Position numbers and translations under genes: made by a program
NCBI GenBank assembly: GCA_002770955.1
Contig: PCUH01000245.1
Coordinates: 1 to 15,822 of the forward strand
DNA length: 15,822 bases
Direction of reading: 5' to 3'
DNA from: Flavobacteriales bacterium CG18_big_fil_WC_8_21_14_2_50_32_9
GTDB lineage: Bacteria > Bacteroidota > Bacteroidia > Flavobacteriales_E > Vicingaceae
Part shown: positions 13,426 through 15,822 of the stretch, piece after piece
Position numbering within the stretch: the stretch's first letter is position 1
Layout: every line of letters starts with the position of its first letter
The notes under the pieces: model-generated
Told to the model about the DNA's origin: nothing
What the model saw: only the letters and a program-made list of their open reading frames with translations
Databases searched by the model: none

Positions 13426-15822
13426 ATGCGTTGGTTAAAAAGAATCAGTATTGTGTTTGCAATTCTCCTAGTTTTAATAGGTGGATTAGGGATTTTTTTC
13501 ACCAATTTTTATGAAGATGAGGTGAAAAACTTCATTATCACAAAAATTAATGAAGAAATTGCTGTTCCTGTTAATGTTGAAAAGGTTACTTTTTCTGTGT
13601 TTAAGAAATTTCCTTATGCTTCGTTGGAGTTTAACAATGTTATTTTGAAGCCAACAAACAGTAAACAAGATTTAGCTTCCATTCACTCCGTTTTTCTTCA
13701 ATTTAATATTATTGATGTTATTAATAAAAACTTTGTCATCAAAAAAATTGCTGTTGAGAATGGTTCATTAACCTTGCTTGTTGATAAATTGGGCAAAGAT
13801 AATTTTCACATCTTAAAATCTTCGGAAAACAAAAATAAGAACGATAATGTGTTTAAATTGAAACACGTGCAATTTAAAAATATCGATTTTTATTACTTAA
13901 ATGAATACAAAAACATAGACGTTTCTTTTAGTCTTAAAAAACTAAATCTATCTGGAAATTTCAGCTCCGATTCCTTTTCATTAACAACGGAAGCGTCTGG
14001 TTTTCTTCAGCAATTTAATAGTTCTGAACAGTTTATGTTGAAGAATAAAAAAATTGCCTTCAAAACGGAATTGGATGTAAATCAAAAAACAAAAGTTTAT
14101 AAAATCACAACAGGCAGTATATCCATAGAAGCACTTTTGTTTAACCTCTCAGGAGAATTAACTGCTAAGGATGATTTTTTGAAAGTTAACTTATTATCAA
14201 AAGGAAATGACTTGCCTTTCAATGATTTGTTTTCCTTACTTCCTTCTAAACAGAAAGCATCTTTAAATGATTACGCTGCTGATGGAAAAATAAGTTATAA
14301 CACCACTATTATTGGAGAATTATCTTCAACAAAAACACCAATAATTATTGCTGATTTTGAAGTTAAAAATGCAGCCATCACAGAAAAAAATTCGGGGTAT
14401 AAATTGAGTAACATAACCCTCAAAGGAAATTATACCAATGGAGAAAAAACATCAGCAAACTCTTCTAAATTAAGTTTAATTGATGTGCATGCCGATTTTG
14501 GTGCAGGACATATTTCAGGAAATTATGTGTTAACTAATTTTGAAAAACCGTATATTGAAATTCAGTCCGAAGCCAATGTAGATATAGCCATGGCAAAAAG
14601 TTTTTTTAAATTAGATTCTTTGGAAATTGCTTCGGGAAATGTATTGTTACAGCTCAACTACAATGGATATGTGCAAAATATTCAACATATAAAAGCCAGC
14701 GAACTTCAGCAGCTCAATGCACAAGGAACAGCACAATTAAATCAGGTACACCTTAAAATGAAGAATAATTCTTCTCATTTAAAAAATGCCAATGGATACT
14801 TTAAATTTAATAACAATGAAATAAAAATAGATTCGCTGACTACTTCTATTAATAATTCTCCTGTTTATCTGAAAGGAAAATTCACTAATTTGTTGGCTTA
14901 TTTATTTTTGGAAGATGAATGGTTGGATGTAAACGCCACATTTATTTCGTCAAAATTTGCATTAGAAGATTTTTTGATGACCAAAACTTCTTCCAAGCAA
15001 GATTCCATTTATGAAATTAGTCTTCCTCAACGGGTTTCCTTTACGTTAAATGCCAAAATAGATACTTTTTCGTTTAGGCGATTTAAGGCATCTCATTGTA
15101 AGGGAATTATTTCTTTAGAAGATAACGTACTTTCTGCAACCGATGTGTGGTTCAATACTATGGGAGGATTGGTAAAAGGGAACATTGCATTGGACAATGG
15201 TAACCCTTCAGAGCTTTTAATTACAAGTAGTGCATTTTTAACCGATATCAATGTTACAGAATTGTTTTATCAGTTTGAAAACTTTGGACAAACAGCTATA
15301 GACGCTAATAATTTGAAAGGAACAACCAACACCACTGTTAGCTTTGCTTCGGTATGGGATAGGCAATTAAAAATTAAGAAAGATAAAATATACGTTTCTG
15401 CATTGGTTTTTATTTCGAACGGACAATTAATAAATTATCAACCAGTGTTGGCATTGAGTAAATTTATTGCAGTGGAAGAATTAAAACATATCAAATTTAG
15501 TGAGCTTACTACTCAAATTGAAATAATAAACGAAACAATTTCACTATCAAAAACCGAGATTCATTCTTCAGCATTAGACTTGACTATTGCAGGAAAACAT
15601 ACATTTAAAAACGAAATTGACTATCGATTTAAAGTAATGTTGAATGACATTCTTTGGAAAAAAGCAAAAACTAAAAATAAAAATGAAGAGTTTGGTTATG
15701 TGGAAGATGATGGTTTGGGAAAAACTGCTTTGTTTTTAAAAATGATAGGAACAACTCAAAATTATAAAGTTTCCTATGATACCGAAGGACTAAAAACCAA
15801 CTGGAAAGAAAGTGTTAAAGAA
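13426..15822 (+). CDS. AsmA-like envelope protein, 3' end cut by window
   Basis: An open frame of 799 codons from the ATG at 13426 runs without a stop to the last base, so the C-terminus is missing. The start MRWLKRISIVFAILLV gives two positive residues followed by a hydrophobic segment (6-25), then FYEDEVKNFIITKINEEIAVPVNVEKVTFSVFKKFPYASLEFNNVIL, the classic N-terminal AsmA/TamB-type pattern. The rest is repetitive beta-structure with the AsmA-like late motif LPQRVSFTLNAKIDTFSFRRF and GGLVKGNIALDN near residues 525-590, as in the large AsmA-family proteins of Bacteroidota. These are thought to help move or order lipids or proteins between inner and outer membranes. The length is already that of a typical Bacteroidota member (about 800-1000 residues). 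The foldback element ends 33 bases upstream. The family assignment rests on sequence features only. Confidence 0.8.
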   Translation, partial: MRWLKRISIVFAILLVLIGGLGIFFTNFYEDEVKNFIITKINEEIAVPVNVEKVTFSVFKKFPYASLEFNNVILKPTNSKQDLASIHSVFLQFNIIDVINKNFVIKKIAVENGSLTLLVDKLGKDNFHILKSSENKNKNDNVFKLKHVQFKNIDFYYLNEYKNIDVSFSLKKLNLSGNFSSDSFSLTTEASGFLQQFNSSEQFMLKNKKIAFKTELDVNQKTKVYKITTGSISIEALLFNLSGELTAKDDFLKVNLLSKGNDLPFNDLFSLLPSKQKASLNDYAADGKISYNTTIIGELSSTKTPIIIADFEVKNAAITEKNSGYKLSNITLKGNYTNGEKTSANSSKLSLIDVHADFGAGHISGNYVLTNFEKPYIEIQSEANVDIAMAKSFFKLDSLEIASGNVLLQLNYNGYVQNIQHIKASELQQLNAQGTAQLNQVHLKMKNNSSHLKNANGYFKFNNNEIKIDSLTTSINNSPVYLKGKFTNLLAYLFLEDEWLDVNATFISSKFALEDFLMTKTSSKQDSIYEISLPQRVSFTLNAKIDTFSFRRFKASHCKGIISLEDNVLSATDVWFNTMGGLVKGNIALDNGNPSELLITSSAFLTDINVTELFYQFENFGQTAIDANNLKGTTNTTVSFASVWDRQLKIKKDKIYVSALVFISNGQLINYQPVLALSKFIAVEELKHIKFSELTTQIEIINETISLSKTEIHSSALDLTIAGKHTFKNEIDYRFKVMLNDILWKKAKTKNKNEEFGYVEDDGLGKTALFLKMIGTTQNYKVSYDTEGLKTNWKESVKE

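Overview
The window is AT-rich DNA that almost certainly comes from a member of the Bacteroidota, most likely a free-living Flavobacteriia-type organism. The evidence is a C-terminal type IX secretion (T9SS) sorting domain on one secreted protein, Bacteroidota-style promoters (TAnnTTTG -7 boxes), few strong Shine-Dalgarno sequences, and protein families typical of the phylum. I see no tRNA, rRNA, CRISPR array, transposase or phage gene.

Layout. (1) 91-2390, plus strand: two adjacent secreted endonuclease/exonuclease/phosphatase (EEP) fold proteins; only the second carries a T9SS sorting domain. (2) 2411-7989, minus strand: seven closely spaced genes, all with signal peptides, reading from 7989 down to 2411. 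They are a small Lys/Ala-rich protein, a 452-residue protein, two paralogous ~170-residue proteins (one a lipoprotein), a DUF6175-like protein, a 317-residue protein with a TPR-like C-terminal half, and a probable outer-membrane beta-barrel. They look like one operon for an envelope structure of unknown function; this is the best candidate for an undescribed system here. (3) 8115-10584, minus strand: lysC and lysA, overlapping by 8 bp, the first and last enzymes of the diaminopimelate/lysine branch. A perfect 13-bp inverted repeat lies just upstream of lysC. (4) 10714-13137, plus strand: a good promoter, a ClC-type chloride/proton antiporter, a short 8-bp tandem repeat, and a CPBP-family membrane protease. 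(5) 13138-13425: a gene-free gap filled mainly by a foldback element of about 180 bp with perfect 21-bp terminal inverted repeats. (6) 13426 to the window edge, plus strand: an AsmA-like envelope protein, cut off by the window end.

Working together: the lysine genes and the ClC/CPBP pair are ordinary housekeeping or membrane functions. The seven-gene cluster is coherent as a unit: every product leaves the cytoplasm, one is predicted to be lipid-anchored, one a barrel, two are paralogs with a motif resembling LPP20/FlgT N-domains, and others carry features I read, by eye only, as CsgG/TolB/FlgT-like. The fold assignments for that cluster are hypotheses. Promoter positions at 10714-10745 and 8023-8030 also show that the apparent upstream TTG starts of the ClC gene and of the cluster's first gene are wrong; I moved both starts to downstream ATGs.
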